A DNA stretch of 64,000 nt from Metopolophium dirhodum (GCF_019925205.1 NC_083565.1:30594241-30658240); one strand, 5' to 3'; shown: positions 25,524 through 36,550, counted from the stretch's first letter. The notes: generated by a model not told the origin, from the letters alone. Numbers and translations are program-made.

Positions 25524-26715
25524 TGCAATATCCACCAATTTTAGCTCATCCGATTTCTATAATCTAATGATTACCTACGAATTACGATTGAGACACCATA
25601 TACACCCCAAATTCATTATGGTGTATATAAGTAGCACAACCCCTCGAAAACAAATCCTCGATGCGCCACTGGTTGTGTTGTATTTAAAAAATTATAAGTT
25701 TATCACTAATATCGAGTACCAGGTCTAGTATTATAGGGAGGTATATTATTGGTATATTACGGTATTATATAGCGGTTGATTCTCTGGTCGACTTGCAGAG
25801 TAGGTAGTTATTCTCTTAGTCGGAAAATTATGTTAATAATTAAAAAAAATATTTAGGTTCAACATCTTCAACTATGAATCAATAGAAAGGTGTTTTTATT
25901 ATTATTATTATTATGTTTCTTGACGGAAAAAACTCCATTTACAAAACACAATATAGGTATACAAAATTGTGTAATGACTCGGATACAATAGAATTAAGTA
26001 CGAATAATATAAAACTCACATTCAATTTTATAGGTAACAAAGAAAATATTATGAAGTATATAATTTTACAGCCATAATTAATTATTAACTAAAATCAATA
26101 TCCATAGTGTTTCCTATAGACATCGGTATATTCGTAGGTGATGATTTTAAGTATGTTTTAGAAACATTATTGATTAAAAAAATGTCTTGATTTCTGGTGG
26201 ATTTGGTATTAATTCGAAAATGTAATCGTTCCAGTAAATAAGGAATACAGAGTTAATTTTAATTTTGCTTACCTATATCTACTTTTTTTTTAAACTATAA
26301 TTTGTTTATTTAACACTGGGTTTCCTAACAATTTAAGAGTTAACTAGGTAATGGATGAAAATATGAAATATTGGAACAAATGCAGTTTAGTTTCTAAACG
26401 ACTTTTTTCAAAATTTGAGTTTTTAATTAACCACATTCTTAACATATTGGTCGAATCGGAAATTACATAATATCATATGCTTAGGTAGGTAGGTACTTTT
26501 TATTTAATTGTTGGGTAATAAAGTAATTTAATTTTAAAACAGCCAATGGGAATACGGAAACTATACATTTTAAACTAAATCCGACCGAAAATTTCGATTG
26601 CACCATTGTTCTTAACTCATTAAAATACATAGGTAGATTTGTCAAAAAATGTTGAAAAATCGCTTGGCAGCTAAACTGTATTTATGCCACAAAAAAGTAG
26701 CTGTACCTTATTAAA
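25524..26715. other. AT-rich intergenic DNA
   Basis: No gene or bounded element is supported. Confidence 0.45.
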
Positions 26716-27196
26716 ATAAAAAGCGGGTAAGTGGATGTCGCTCTGCTGTACAGTAGGTTACAAGTGAGTGACTGTATAATAGATTGTATTAAATTTGAAT
26801 TCAATGATATTATAATATCATTGTATACGAAAAACGATTCTGAGCGGAGACGGTTTGTCAGTCTGAACATTTTATATTGTAAAAAACATTAATTCATCAC
26901 AATTTTTATTCGTTTCAATGATGATAGTTGATAAACAAAGTGTTAGAAATTAAAATCCCGTTTTTAGTGGTTTTTCGAAATTTGTTGGTGGTATTTCCCG
27001 TGGCATTAAATAACTATCTAGAAAATGGCATTTCTAAAGTACCATCTTGATCCAATTTTCTGAAAGATAGGATACTATAATATTTTGAATTGAAGCACTC
27101 TTTCTGGTAAAAATTTTGTACAGGATAAAAAAAAAAATAAATAAATAAACACCTTTGTAAAACCTCTATAGCATCCTCGCTCTGCTCAAAATCTAA
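26716..27196 (+). mobile_element. GATTCTGAGCG repeat family, copy 3 (short)
   Basis: Only the left about 160 bp and a diverged right end (ctcgctctgctcaaaatct) remain, so about 1 kb of the family's interior is absent. The middle is unrelated or strongly diverged. Confidence 0.75.
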
Positions 27197-27824
27197 AAAT
27201 ATAATTTGTATGCAGATATTATATTTACTCGCAAGTAAGTACAAATTATATATATATACACACACACATATAATCCGCATCCACTTATAAAAATATAACC
27301 AAGTAGTTAGGTATGATTATTTATGTACCTACTTATATTATGTTAAATTTTATATAGAAATTTAAAATCAATTCTTCTTGGTTTTTAAGGGACTTATAGT
27401 TAGATAGTTGGGTTTTTATTTTATAATATGACTTACGCTTCAAGGGCATGCATTTAAAATTATTACTAAACTTGACTTAAGATATTAAGACCATTTTAAA
27501 ATTATTTGCGTCAGATTCTCAATTCTTAACTAGACATACGTGTTTTTTTTTCAGGATCACCCAAAACCATACGACTGTAGGTGGTCATTATTTTATGCTA
27601 TTGATTATTTAGTTTGAACTATACTGCCATGTACTACTGCCCTGTAATAACCTACAATATGGCTTTTAAAAGTTTCTGAAGAATTTTTTTTTACAGTTAA
27701 TTTATGTTATTAATTAATTAATTGATATATTGCCAAATTATATAATATTTTGTTATATATTTATTATAATAATAAAAAAATTGACAGAAATTAAATATTG
27801 AATTTTATAAATTTGAATTAATTT

Positions 27825-27945
27825 TCATATATTGACATTTTCTGTTGCCACATTCAGATGCAAACTGCATGCTTCTTGACAAGAAAACTTCATCACAAGA
27901 CTATTCCATGTCTGTACATCACTTTTGTAAGGAGTAACTGAGTTG
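27825..27945 (-). pseudogene. C-terminal exon of an unrecognised minus-strand gene
   Basis: On the minus strand an acceptor (…taatgcagtgcag) at about 27946-27947 opens a frame of 39 codons to TGA at 27825-27827. It reads SVTPYKSDVQTWNSLVMKF and then a Cys-containing tail ending ATENVNI. It joins in phase (AG|C, giving Ser) to the donor at 28018-28019 of the exon upstream on the minus strand. Amino-acid composition is coding-like and unlike the surrounding Lys/Ile/Asn noise. It may belong to the same decayed gene as the pieces at 28.0-30.8 kb. No function was recognised. Confidence 0.5.
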
Positions 27946-28019
27946 CTGCACTGCATTAAATTAAAAATTAAATAGGCATAAGTAATATGCATAAAATAGG
28001 ATTGTAAATATAATGTTAC

Positions 28020-28222
28020 CTGCTGTAAAAACTTTTAACTTCAGTCTTTGAGGTTGGCTGGAAGTTTGTACTAATATTTGCCAAAGCTTCGAGTGTATTG
28101 TTGACAAAAAGATTTTTTAAATTATCCAGGAAAATTTTGTAATTTTGTAGTGTGTCTAAAATTTTGTCCTGGAGGTATGGAGTATTTGTTTGAAATTGAA
28201 TGCCTAATATAGTTGTATCGCC
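28020..28222 (-). pseudogene. exon of an unrecognised minus-strand gene
   Basis: The minus-strand frame is open for about 65 codons, including TNTPYLQDKILDTLQNYKIF and NTLEALANISTNFQPTSK. It ends at a GT donor (agcag|gtaaca) whose phase fits the 27825-27945 exon. Just upstream (28230-28430) another minus-strand frame (KIVEDNFLQKIDIIHGIKF…) with two in-frame stops appears to continue the same protein after a frameshift. The locus therefore looks like a decayed gene. No domain was recognised. Confidence 0.5.
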
Positions 28223-28489
28223 TCATCCATCGTAAATATTTTTTTAGTTAGCACACTGTTTCATCTATTTTAATTTCTGTTGATATAATTTTTTCTGTTC
28301 TGTAAATTTTCAAGGTTAATTAAATTGTTGGTTTGAGTGTAAACTTTATGCCATGTATTATATCTATTTTTTGTAAAAAATTGTCTTCTACAATTTTATT
28401 TAACACTTTTCACGTAAAAATTGTATATAGATGTTAGCCGTAAAAATGTAAATTTAAGTATATTATTATATTATGTACATATTTTAGTA

Positions 28490-28700
28490 TTGTGAGAGTC
28501 GTTCTAGAATTAGTTTTATTCTTACATTTAATTTTGATTCATTATATCCATACCACTATATTTGTTTTCCAAGCAGCCATATATCACTTTTTCTTTATTA
28601 ATGTTTGACATCAAGTCTACTCGAATTGCCAATTAATTTTTTTCCAATATTATACTTATTGTATGTCTGATAATGTTGTTTGTACACCTGTAATCAGAAC
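28490..28700 (-). pseudogene. decayed exon, minus strand
   Basis: Behind a plausible acceptor (gattacag) the minus strand reads, after one stop, LAIRVDLMSNINKEKVIYGC and LENKYSGMDIMN, ending in a stop. The text is coding-like but interrupted. It lies between the exons at 28.0-28.4 kb and 29.05-29.3 kb and is probably part of the same ruined gene. Confidence 0.4.
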
Positions 28701-29053
28701 ATTTGTAAATAGTTAACTACTGTGTCCTGTATGTAATTATTTTGTATTACTATTTTATACTTACACTATCAGGTTGACATCAAATGGTTGGATATAATTC
28801 CGATAATAGTCAATTTGTTTTATACAAAGATTAAAATTAGAAATCATTTTATTCAACAACTCTGCACCGTAAAACGACATATTTATGTTATTATTAGTCA
28901 TTATTTTGTCACGCTTCTCTCTATATTATACTATAAAACTATTCATACTAACGCACTTAACCCCGGACTAAATTGCCAATCCTATTATTTTGTAATCTGA
29001 AAAAAAAACATATTTTATATTATTATTTTTAATATTTTTAATATTATAATTTA

Positions 29054-29298
29054 TTACTTTGGATCTTCATAATCTTGTGGTTTGAGTTTAATTGTCTCAT
29101 CAAGTATTTGAAGTATTTGATGGATCATTACAACATCAATATTATTTTTTAACTCAAGAGCTAAATATAATAATAATTTAGCCGTAATCAGTTTTTGTCC
29201 TATAGTTTCCTCAATAGGTAAAATTGCATAACCACCATTTGTTGTAAAATTAATTTTGACCTTTTGACATACACTTTTTTTGTTGTAGTTTCTTGCAC
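29054..29298 (-). pseudogene. open exon of 80 codons, minus strand, unrecognised protein
   Basis: A minus-strand acceptor (tttatttag) at 29299-29300 opens an uninterrupted frame to TAA at 29054-29056. It reads …KINFTTNGGYAILPIEETIG and then a Leu-rich helical stretch (KLLLYLALELKNNIDVVMIH), ending LKPQDYEDPK. It has no early Met, so simple ORF scans miss it. It sits in line with other decayed exons of the same strand at 29.35-30.8 kb. The sequence CCAAAGTAATAA at its end could also be a splice donor. No family was recognised. It is the best-preserved exon of this locus. Confidence 0.6.
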
Positions 29299-29349
29299 CT
29301 AAATAAATGTAATTAATTAGTTAAGATAATGTAAATAATAGTTCAGTAG

Positions 29350-29590
29350 TTAAGAAGACTTTTAATATTAATAATATAAGATAGACAACAGAGTAGTTCC
29401 AGTTTTATCAAACAGTTTAATTGTCTGCCGTTGAGCACATTAATAATATCTTTTATTGTTTGTATTTTCGATATTTTCCATTTACTGAACTTTTGTTTGT
29501 AAAAATCATTTATTACATTTTGTACAGTGTCTTTTTTATTTAAAAATTAATCATTCAGTGAGTACTCGTTTTTCAATATAAATTCATACA
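29350..29590 (-). pseudogene. decayed exon, minus strand
   Basis: The minus-strand frame reads KDTVQNVINDFYKQKFSKWK and then ISKIQTIKDIINVLNGRQLN. A single stop lies just upstream, within ILKNEYSLND*FLNK. It is coding-like and collinear with the neighbouring exons. No function was recognised. Confidence 0.5.
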
Positions 29591-29599
29591 TTTGTTTTT

Positions 29600-29813
29600 A
29601 TAACGTGTTCAACGATCCTTAGAGCTGTTGAGGAAGTTTCATAAGAGTCATTCACATGCTACTCAATACAACTGTAGTTGATGGACAACAAATCCTACAG
29701 GTGTTGGAAATTATGCCCATAACTTTGGAGCAACGTGTCTAACAGCGAAATATGAATGTATGAATAACCTTTATCTGCTAATATCCTTATGCTTTCTGAT
29801 ATAATTTTAATAC
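29600..29813 (-). pseudogene. decayed exon, minus strand
   Basis: Begins after a minus-strand acceptor (gaccacag) and reads IKIISESIRILADKGYSYIH and then ISLLDTLLQSYGHNFQHL. Two in-frame stops interrupt what follows, before NDSYETSSTALRIVEHVIKT. No domain was recognised. Confidence 0.55.
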
Positions 29814-29967
29814 CTGTGGTCTGTTAAAAAAAGAAAAATGATATTATGATCAATATGTTTTTTTTGTAGATGTTTATGTTTTAAACATAAAAACCCTGGT
29901 CTGAACACCAAATATGTGTCTAAAACCGGGGATGATCGAGGGAGTTGGGGTTAAAATTATATATTAC

Positions 29968-30574
29968 CAAGTAAATCTAGTTTTTATCCATATTGTGACA
30001 TGTAAGTTTTGAAGATATTTCTTTGAGAATTTTTGATAATAATCCACTTTGCTTCATCGTTCAAATGGTGTTAAAACACTTTGAATGTAATTTACCTTTT
30101 GGGGAATTCATGATATCTTTGAGAGAATGTCAGCGCAGTATTTGTTTTCTCTATCTGGCCCACACGCAACATAGACAAAATGCATTTACGAAAAATCATT
30201 TTTTCTATGTTTTTAAGTAATCTTAGAGTAAAATTACCTATTACAAAAAAGATAGAGAATAATATTTTTAAAGGAATGACATATCAATTTGTCGAAATAT
30301 TGTACCAAAACAATTTAAACATAATTTAAATTTACAACATTTTTTGTTTATTTTGAAAGTCAAATACAAAGTCAAATAACAATAAAATAGAAAATCGATA
30401 AGTCATTCCCTCAAAAATATTATTCTCTATCTTTTTTATAATAGGTGATTTTACTCTAAGATTACTTAAAAACATTGAAAAAATGATTCTGCGTTAATGT
30501 GTTTTGTACATGTTGCGCGTGGGCCAGAGAGAGAAAACAAATAGTGCGCTGACATCCTCTTCAAAATGTATATC
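29968..30574 (-). pseudogene. exon split by a MITE; paralogue of 33586-33750
   Basis: The minus-strand segments 30574-30566 and 30117-29968 align with the uninterrupted plus-strand exon at 33586-33750. They share the acceptor and donor (…acttg|gtaata) and the frame MKQSGLLSKILKEISSKL (plus copy MKQSELSSKISKEKSSKL). A 448-bp inverted-repeat element lies between them, and extra indels and stops are present. This exon is dead. The parent protein is unrecognised. Confidence 0.7.
30118..30565. mobile_element. 448-bp foldback MITE inserted in an exon
   Basis: The arms of about 170 bp are inverted copies. The outer ends read TTTGAGAGAATGTCAGCGCA and the complement of GAGGATGTCAGCGCA. Inner arm markers are 'aagtaatcttagagtaaaat' and 'aaagatagagaataatattt'. 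The paralogous exon at 33586-33750 lacks it, which defines an empty site. No unambiguous TSD was found. Confidence 0.88.
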
Positions 30575-30658
30575 CTATAATAAATCACAATATAAATTTA
30601 TTTATTTAATAGGTATATTATTAGGGAATTAATAAAGAACTTTAAAGACTTATATCAC

Positions 30659-30795
30659 CTTGATTTCAGGAAGAAATGTTCTATCAATTGCATTGTTATT
30701 ACAAAGCCATTTTTGATTATACACAAATAATTTCTCCACTAACATATTTCTACAACTTTTGATTAAAACATTACTCTTTATAAAGTAATCTCATT
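30659..30795 (-). pseudogene. upstream exon of the minus-strand decayed gene
   Basis: The minus-strand frame reads KSNVLIKSCRNMLVEKLFVY and then NQKWLCNNNAIDRTFLPEIK. It ends at a GT donor (atcaag|gtgata). It aligns with the plus-strand exon ending at 33514 (NVLNESCRNMLVE…; …FHSEIK|gtaata). Shared sequence and intron position show that the two loci are duplicates. No function was recognised. Confidence 0.6.
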
Positions 30796-30959
30796 ACTCA
30801 CATTAGGATTATTGAAATACTGTTTTTTGAAATATCATCGTTTGACCAGAAATGTTTTGAATAATAAGTAACTTGTTCAATATTAGAGGTTCCTTATTCA
30901 GTGTATACTTAGTGTCAATTTGTGTACCTAAAAATATTAAAGTGAAACATTTAGATTAA

Positions 30960-31720
30960 CATGTATTACATTTATTTTTAAATTTTACCTACGTAAGATG
31001 TGTATACTGAATACTGATTCTAAATTCTATTCTATAAGCAAATTCATCAAATTTTCATTGTAATAAAATTCTGGAAAAAAACTTGGAAGATATGGAGTTG
31101 TGTAGTTTTGTGATGAATTCACTTCACTTCATGTTGATGCACTAAAATCGGTTATAAATGTTTGAATATTATAATTAATGTATGTATATAAATAATTATT
31201 TAGGATACAAGTGACGGGGAAGACTATTCAATTTAAGAATGATATTCCTATTCAATTAATAAATGGTAGGTAAGCAGTTATTAATTAAATTTGTTAGTAA
31301 AATAATTATATCACTAATGAAATGTTTTATGTATAACGTGAAAAGTAATGAAGGTGGATCTATTAGGTATTAAAACAATGTTTGTTGAACATAGTTCCGC
31401 TCAATTGAAGGTAAACCGAAGCAACTATATGCATAAATTAATGGACGGAATTACAAAAATTCATTTTTGATTTGCTAGTTAGAAAGACAGACGTCAAAAG
31501 TTGCTGTGCCATTCTAATAGATAGAATATTAAGAAACCTTACTTAAAAACATAAGGTATAATATAGGTACAAATATTTCACTCACCTTATCAAATTGTAT
31601 TTGTATTTGTTTCACTGTTGATTGGTTATTATACTTATTAGTTATTACTTATTACTTATCCAATCGTTATTTTTATGTTTTCCATATTTTCTTCCCGCGA
31701 GAATGCACAAATTAAATGCT
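30960..31720. other. AT-rich intergenic DNA
   Basis: No supported feature. Confidence 0.4.
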
Positions 31721-31728
31721 TGTACACA

Positions 31729-31931
31729 CAGGGCCGGATTGGTTTTGGTTGGTGGGCCGGTCGTGTGAGTGTGAGTGAAAATAAATTTATGTTTAAAATA
31801 CGATTGTCCACCTAAGCACATACCTAAGCTCGTAATAATTATAGACGTAATTTTGAGCTACTGAATGTTATGTAAATGGGCCGCTTAGAAGTGAAAATCT
31901 CGATGGGCCGATACATACCAATCCGGCCCTG
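31729..31931. mobile_element. 203-bp hAT-like MITE
   Basis: The ends CAGGGCCGGATTGG and CCAATCCGGCCCTG are perfect inverted repeats of 14 bp. The flanking octamers TGTACACA (31721) and TGTACATA (31932) match at 7 of 8 positions. A second, inner pair (gtgggcc/gatgggcc) lies near the ends. Confidence 0.9.
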
Positions 31932-32492
31932 TGTACATATTATTATAATATATCTACCGTTATCTACTTTAATAAGTAATAAATGATAGCAAAAAAAAGT
32001 TTATCAGAAAATTTACCAAAATACTTATATCTACTGCAGTTTTACAGTGTTGTAACTGACAACACTCCGAAAAAAAAGTGGCACAATTTTCTCTTCTCTA
32101 CACCGCGATCTATGCGCAAAAAGCTCAACGACATAACGACAAATAACCATTATTTTATCATGATAACGACGACGCGCCCTCGGCTCTAGGATTTTCGTAA
32201 ACAGACCGAATGTCCGTTCCGTTCTTCGTAATCCTCATATCAATGACAAATCAAATTAAATTAAACTCGTCACCAGATCAAATTAAATTCTATTTGTCAC
32301 GCTCATATCTCTTTTCTTTGCCTCATTATCATTATAATATTTTATCCAAGACGGTTATTTCGTTTTTCAGTTACCTAACTACCTACCTATAATCTACAAC
32401 TTAAAATTAATACGTTTATACGATTTAAATACAACGAAGATGTAAGTATAACAGCCGATCTATACTGGAATGTTATTTGTTATAACTTATTG

Positions 32493-33090
32493 CCAGTGTT
32501 GTGTACCTAGTAACTTAACGCAAATTACAAATTAGGTACTGTAACGAAATTACTTTTGCTGTCACTCTGTAGCAATTTCATTAAGTATATTTTATTTATA
32601 TTAATAATAATGCAATTGTAATAAAATTACTTTTTTAAAAGTAATTTATGTAGAGTAACGTGTTATTTTCCAAGTTATTAAAATAAGTATTGTGAATGTA
32701 GAATGTATGTCAAAAACTAGGAACTAGGATATTCGAGAAAAATTTAAAAGCAATAAGATTTATTTACGACTCCGAAAGTTTTCATAAAAAATAATAATGA
32801 ACAATATTATTAAAGATCCCAGGAATAATTCTTAATTCTTATACATTTTGTTCATATTGTATAACATTAAGTCATTGACAATCTATCTACTATATATAGG
32901 TACCTATTATCCGTTATGGACAGATGTTGCAATTATTTTTTTAAAAAAGTAACATTATTTGTAACGTCCTACTTTTTGAATGAAAAAGTAAAATAACGTC
33001 TGGTAACGCGATTGTAATTTAAATAAAAATATTTAATGTGACGAGTAACATAATTTTATTACTTTTCAAAATTCATTTACCCAACACTGG
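32493..33090. mobile_element. ~600-bp hAT-like MITE
   Basis: CCAGTGTTGTGTA on the left and ACCCAACACTGG on the right form the ends, and both sub-ends carry 'agtaac' repeats. TTATAACT lies 5 bp outside the left end and TTATAACA directly outside the right end. This fits an 8-bp duplication with a small insertion on the left. Confidence 0.65.
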
Positions 33091-33215
33091 TTATAACAAA
33101 TACAATTTAATAAGGAAATTGAATAGTTAACACTCTTCTCTACAACTTATATCATAAGTAATTATTTATATAATTATATGTATACATATTTATAATACTA
33201 ATACATTTATATCCC

Positions 33216-33514
33216 ATGTTAGTACATCAACATGAAGGGCTCAGTAATCATTATATTATGAATATGAATTCCCTTCAAACAAAAAATATTATATGCGATA
33301 ATAATTCACTCCAATTACACAGTATTATAATAAGTAATTCTAATGGGTCATTTACAAAGGATAATGTTTTAAATGAAAGTTGTCGAAATATGTTAGTTGA
33401 GATTATTATTTGTGATTCAAAACTGGTTCTGCGATGACAGAATGATTGGCAAATTCTATAGCCAATACAAATATACAATTGTTGGCAAATAATACTTTTC
33501 ATTCTGAAATTAAG
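33216..33514 (+). pseudogene. first recognised exon of the plus-strand decayed gene
   Basis: ATG 33216 opens 73 codons (MLVHQHEGLSNHYIMNMNSL…NVLNESCRNMLVEII) to TGA at 33435. After a frameshift the paralogous text continues as LANSIANTNIQLLANNTFHS and EIK, up to a GT donor at 33515. The match to the minus-strand exon at 30659-30795 identifies it. Frame disruption argues against a working protein. No domain was recognised. Confidence 0.55.
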
Positions 33515-33585
33515 GTAATATAAATCTTAAGTAGTTAATTTATATACCTATTAAATAAATAAATTTCTAGTATGATTTATTACAG

Positions 33586-33750
33586 GATACAAATTTTGTT
33601 GGTGATGCCATGATTTCCCAAAAGGTGAACTATATACATAGTATTTTAACAACATTTGGCCAATGAAGCAAAGTGAGTTATCATCGAAAATTTCCAAAGA
33701 AAAATCTTCAAAACTATGTCGCACTATGGACAAAATAATTTGTTTACTTG
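33586..33750 (+). pseudogene. second exon, plus-strand decayed gene (empty site of the MITE)
   Basis: Lies between the acceptor 'ttacag' and the donor cttg|gtaata. The best frame reads WPMKQSELSSKISKEKSSKL, then CRTMDKIICLL. Its phase-1 donor joins in frame to the exon at 34427. It is the uninterrupted counterpart of 29968-30574. The 5' part needs a different frame, so at least one indel is present. Confidence 0.6.
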
Positions 33751-33780
33751 GTAATATAATATAATATATTGTACATAATA

Positions 33781-33954
33781 CAGTGAGTTCCGCTTAATGT
33801 GATCACCGCTTTATAGAATCAATCGTTTATTGGAATCAAAAATGAAAATCTCAAACCAAATATTATATTGAAAAAAAGATGCTTTATGGAATCAACTGGT
33901 TAATAGAATCAAAATGGCCTAAACCAATGTGATCATAATAAGTGGTACTCACTG
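33781..33954. mobile_element. 174-bp Tc1/mariner-pogo-like MITE
   Basis: The inverted termini CAGTGAGTTCCGCTTA and TAAGTGGTACTCACTG are flanked by TA on both sides (33779-33780 and 33955-33956). TA duplication and a CAGT start are typical of the Tc1/mariner/pogo group. Confidence 0.85.
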
Positions 33955-34426
33955 TAATTTATAATTTATTAATGCATATTAGGTGAGAAATTTTGCAGAG
34001 ATAAATAGTGAGTTAGTACTTACTTAATACTTTATCATAAACGTGACTATGTGAGTTGTGAGATGTCTTTCGTTCATAGGCCATATACGGCATATTACTT
34101 ACTTGTTAGTTAGGGTATTACATTTTCATGTTCGAAACTTTCTAGTCGCTTAGACGTTTAAATAGCATCAATTGTTGCTAAGATAGTAATTTGTTGTAAT
34201 TTTTATATGAAGGAACACTAGAAAAATCTGTTTCCTTTGACTTAGGTCTAGTATCAATAAATGATACTATATTATATATATATATTGATATATATATTAT
34301 AAATTCGCTAGACTAAACCGGTGTGAAAAATAATGCACCCGGTTGTTTGTACCAAATAATTTGCATGATTTTTTTTATATATAACATTAATTATTTAGTA
34401 TAACTCAATTGGTTTTGTGTTTTTAG

Positions 34427-34518
34427 GTGAAATTGATGGTGTAATGTGTTTAGACACGTCTGAAAGTATGATTCAGCATTCTACATCTACGGCTGAAGAC
34501 ACAGATAAAGAGGATTAA
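34427..34518 (+). pseudogene. third exon, ending in stop
   Basis: Behind the acceptor 'gtgtttttag' the frame reads GEIDGVMCLDTSESMIQHST and then an acidic tail, STAEDTDKED, ending TAA 34516-34518. It is in phase with the donor at 33751. A degraded tandem copy of the exon and the about 60 bp before it follows at 34530-34640 (atggaattgatggtctaatgtgc). Confidence 0.55.
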
Positions 34519-34529
34519 AAAACATTTAT

Positions 34530-34640
34530 TTTATGTTTATATATAACATTAATTATTTAGTATAATTCAATTGTTCTTGTATTTTTAGATGGAATTGATG
34601 GTCTAATGTGCTAGACACAGGTAAAGATGATTATAGAACA
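34530..34640 (+). repeat. degraded tandem copy of the preceding exon and its intron end
   Basis: 'tatataacattaattatttagtata' and the exon start '(g)gaattgatggt(c/g)taatgtg' repeat from 34377-34450. This copy has a deletion and an early stop. Confidence 0.75.
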
Positions 34641-34699
34641 AATTTTGTTCCTCTTTTAGAAACATTTATCTAATGAAGTTAAATTAAATTTCTTAACAG

Positions 34700-34921
34700 G
34701 AAAGAAAAAGCCATCTACTTAAGCATATTGAAACATATAAATATAAGATGAATTTGACTCCTAGAAAGGAAGTTTTTATGATGCCTCCGAAGAAGCCAAG
34801 AAGAAAAATTCTTTACTTAATTATCGGTATAGTGCTTTTTAATTTGTTTGCAAATAGCTGTAAAGTATATGAAAGATCATGGCTCAAATATACAAGATTA
34901 TTCCACATATCCTATTCTTAA
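34700..34921 (+). CDS. possible exon, 73 codons, basic with one hydrophobic helix
   Basis: Acceptor 'ttcttaacag' opens a frame without stops to TAA 34919-34921. It reads ERKSHLLKHIETYKYKMNLT and then PRKEVFMMPPKKPRRK, followed by the hydrophobic ILYLIIGIVLFNLFA. PPKKPRRK resembles a nuclear-localisation sequence, and the hydrophobic run is long enough for a membrane helix. It lies just downstream of the decayed exons at 33.2-34.5 kb and may be a later exon of that gene. No family was recognised, and chance openness in AT-rich DNA cannot be excluded. Confidence 0.4.
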   Translation, partial: ERKSHLLKHIETYKYKMNLTPRKEVFMMPPKKPRRKILYLIIGIVLFNLFANSCKVYERSWLKYTRLFHISYS

Positions 34922-36134
34922 CAAAATTAAAGTGACAGCATAAGGGTACAGTTCATATCTTAGTATATAATATCATAGTATAGCCAGTATAACCTATACG
35001 TCCCCTTACGCTGCCATTTTAATTCCTTAACGTGATAAAACTATATAGTCGGGGTACTATTGCAATAATCTTGTATATTTAAGCCATGTGAAATATCTTA
35101 GTGAACCATTAAGTAAGCTTAATCATGTCACAAAAAAATACATAAATACATAATATCCCTAACTATAAAATCAATACATTCATTGCGCAAGCTCAGCTTG
35201 TTTTACTAAGTGTAACCATGCATGTACTATGTTTATAACAATGTTATAACTCAACTTAATCATGGTTTGATAATAACCAGCTTAAATTAAACAAAACAAA
35301 ACATATTATTTTTAATTTTGTCCCTATATGTTCAGTAATTACATGAAAAACGAGCCTATTAGGCTTTTATGTTTAATGTTAATGGCCAATGAGGATTCTT
35401 TTATCGATCTTTAATTTTACCATTTGTTAATTTTATTAATATTAATCTATTTTAATGACTTAATATACCTTATTTATCATAATTGTTAATTTAATTTAAT
35501 ATTCTGTTATGAATGTTATTGTAATCATTGTAATTATATATTTATAAACATTTTCAAAAGGGTTTCTTACCCATTTATTAATATAAAATAAAATAAAATA
35601 TACAAAATATTCAACTCAATTTAAAAATCCGTGATCACTCGTCACAATGTTAAACGTAATATAGTCTATATTTATCGTGTGTATGATATGTATTAAAAAA
35701 TTAATTTTATAAAATATTTAAAGCTGTATATTGATTTACATTATGAGTAGACCTTGGAGTAATAACAAGACATCTCCATATTTTGGTCAAAATTAGTTTT
35801 AGGTTGCACATCATTAAGTAAAAAAAACCGAGTCCTTAGTCCTATTGTTTAATACAGAGTTGTCATATAAATGGTGATGTTTGGTTTTTATTTTAGTGCA
35901 ACAATAAGACATCTCCAAGTATTATTTTTTGGTTTTTAAATCATATGAATTTGATTTTGATAATTTTTTCACTGGCTTCTACTCACACAAATTGATGTTG
36001 AATACAAATATATTTTTTGTTAATTTTTAAAATATTTTAAGTGCTTTCTGAAAAATTGTTTTAATTGGAAATGTATTGTTGTTCCTCTCAGGTCTTATTA
36101 AAATGGAACAAGTCTATAAAATATTTAGTATACC
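34922..36134. other. AT-rich intergenic DNA
   Basis: 'aagacatctcca' occurs twice (about 35768 and 35907), suggesting a short dispersed repeat. Nothing else is supported. Confidence 0.4.
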
Positions 36135-36217
36135 CTGTTCCAAAAGAAAAGACACCAGGCGGCCACGGGCAAAACCAGTTTTGCTATGTAAATCTGGTGT
36201 CTTCTCTTTTGGAACAG
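36135..36217. ncRNA. strong nested hairpin (possible small-RNA precursor or foldback element)
   Basis: The arm CTGTTCCAAAAGAAAAGACA…CCAG (36135-36158) pairs with 36194-36217 over 24 bp with one mismatch. The pairing extends outward by GTATA on each side. Within the 35-nt loop, GCAAAAC/GTTTTGC forms a second stem. The arm length fits a miRNA- or siRNA-type precursor, but an inverted-repeat transposon remnant is equally possible. The outer right arm is partly repeated at 50590-50625 (CTTTTGGAACGGAGTATA), without the partner arm. Confidence 0.4.
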
Positions 36218-36470
36218 AGTATAGGTACTATTTTACTGTGCTTTTAAATTTTGTATCCTGAGCTGTCAAAAAATGTCCTTGGGAGCTCAGAAGTCCCAGA
36301 TAAGGTAAAAGATAATTGCATAGTTCTGATTGTTTTGGTAAAGCTCTAGCAATGTTGGTGCACAAAAAATCAACCCATAGGTCGCCATAAAATATTGTTT
36401 AGAGTTTTGTATTTCTAAAACATAATTCAAATTTAACTTTTAGTTACTTCAATTAGTACTTTTTAACAGT

Positions 36471-36550
36471 AATGACATATATTATAACCTATTTACGTGG
36501 AACCTTGTTTTAAATTTTCAATCCTTATATCAAAAATGTACTCGATTCTA
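36471..36550 (+). repeat. fragment of the GATTCTGAGCG family
   Basis: Contains 'ataacctatttacgtgga(a/g)ccttgttttaaattttcaatcctta', an internal block of copies 1, 2 and 4, but no ends. Confidence 0.8.
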
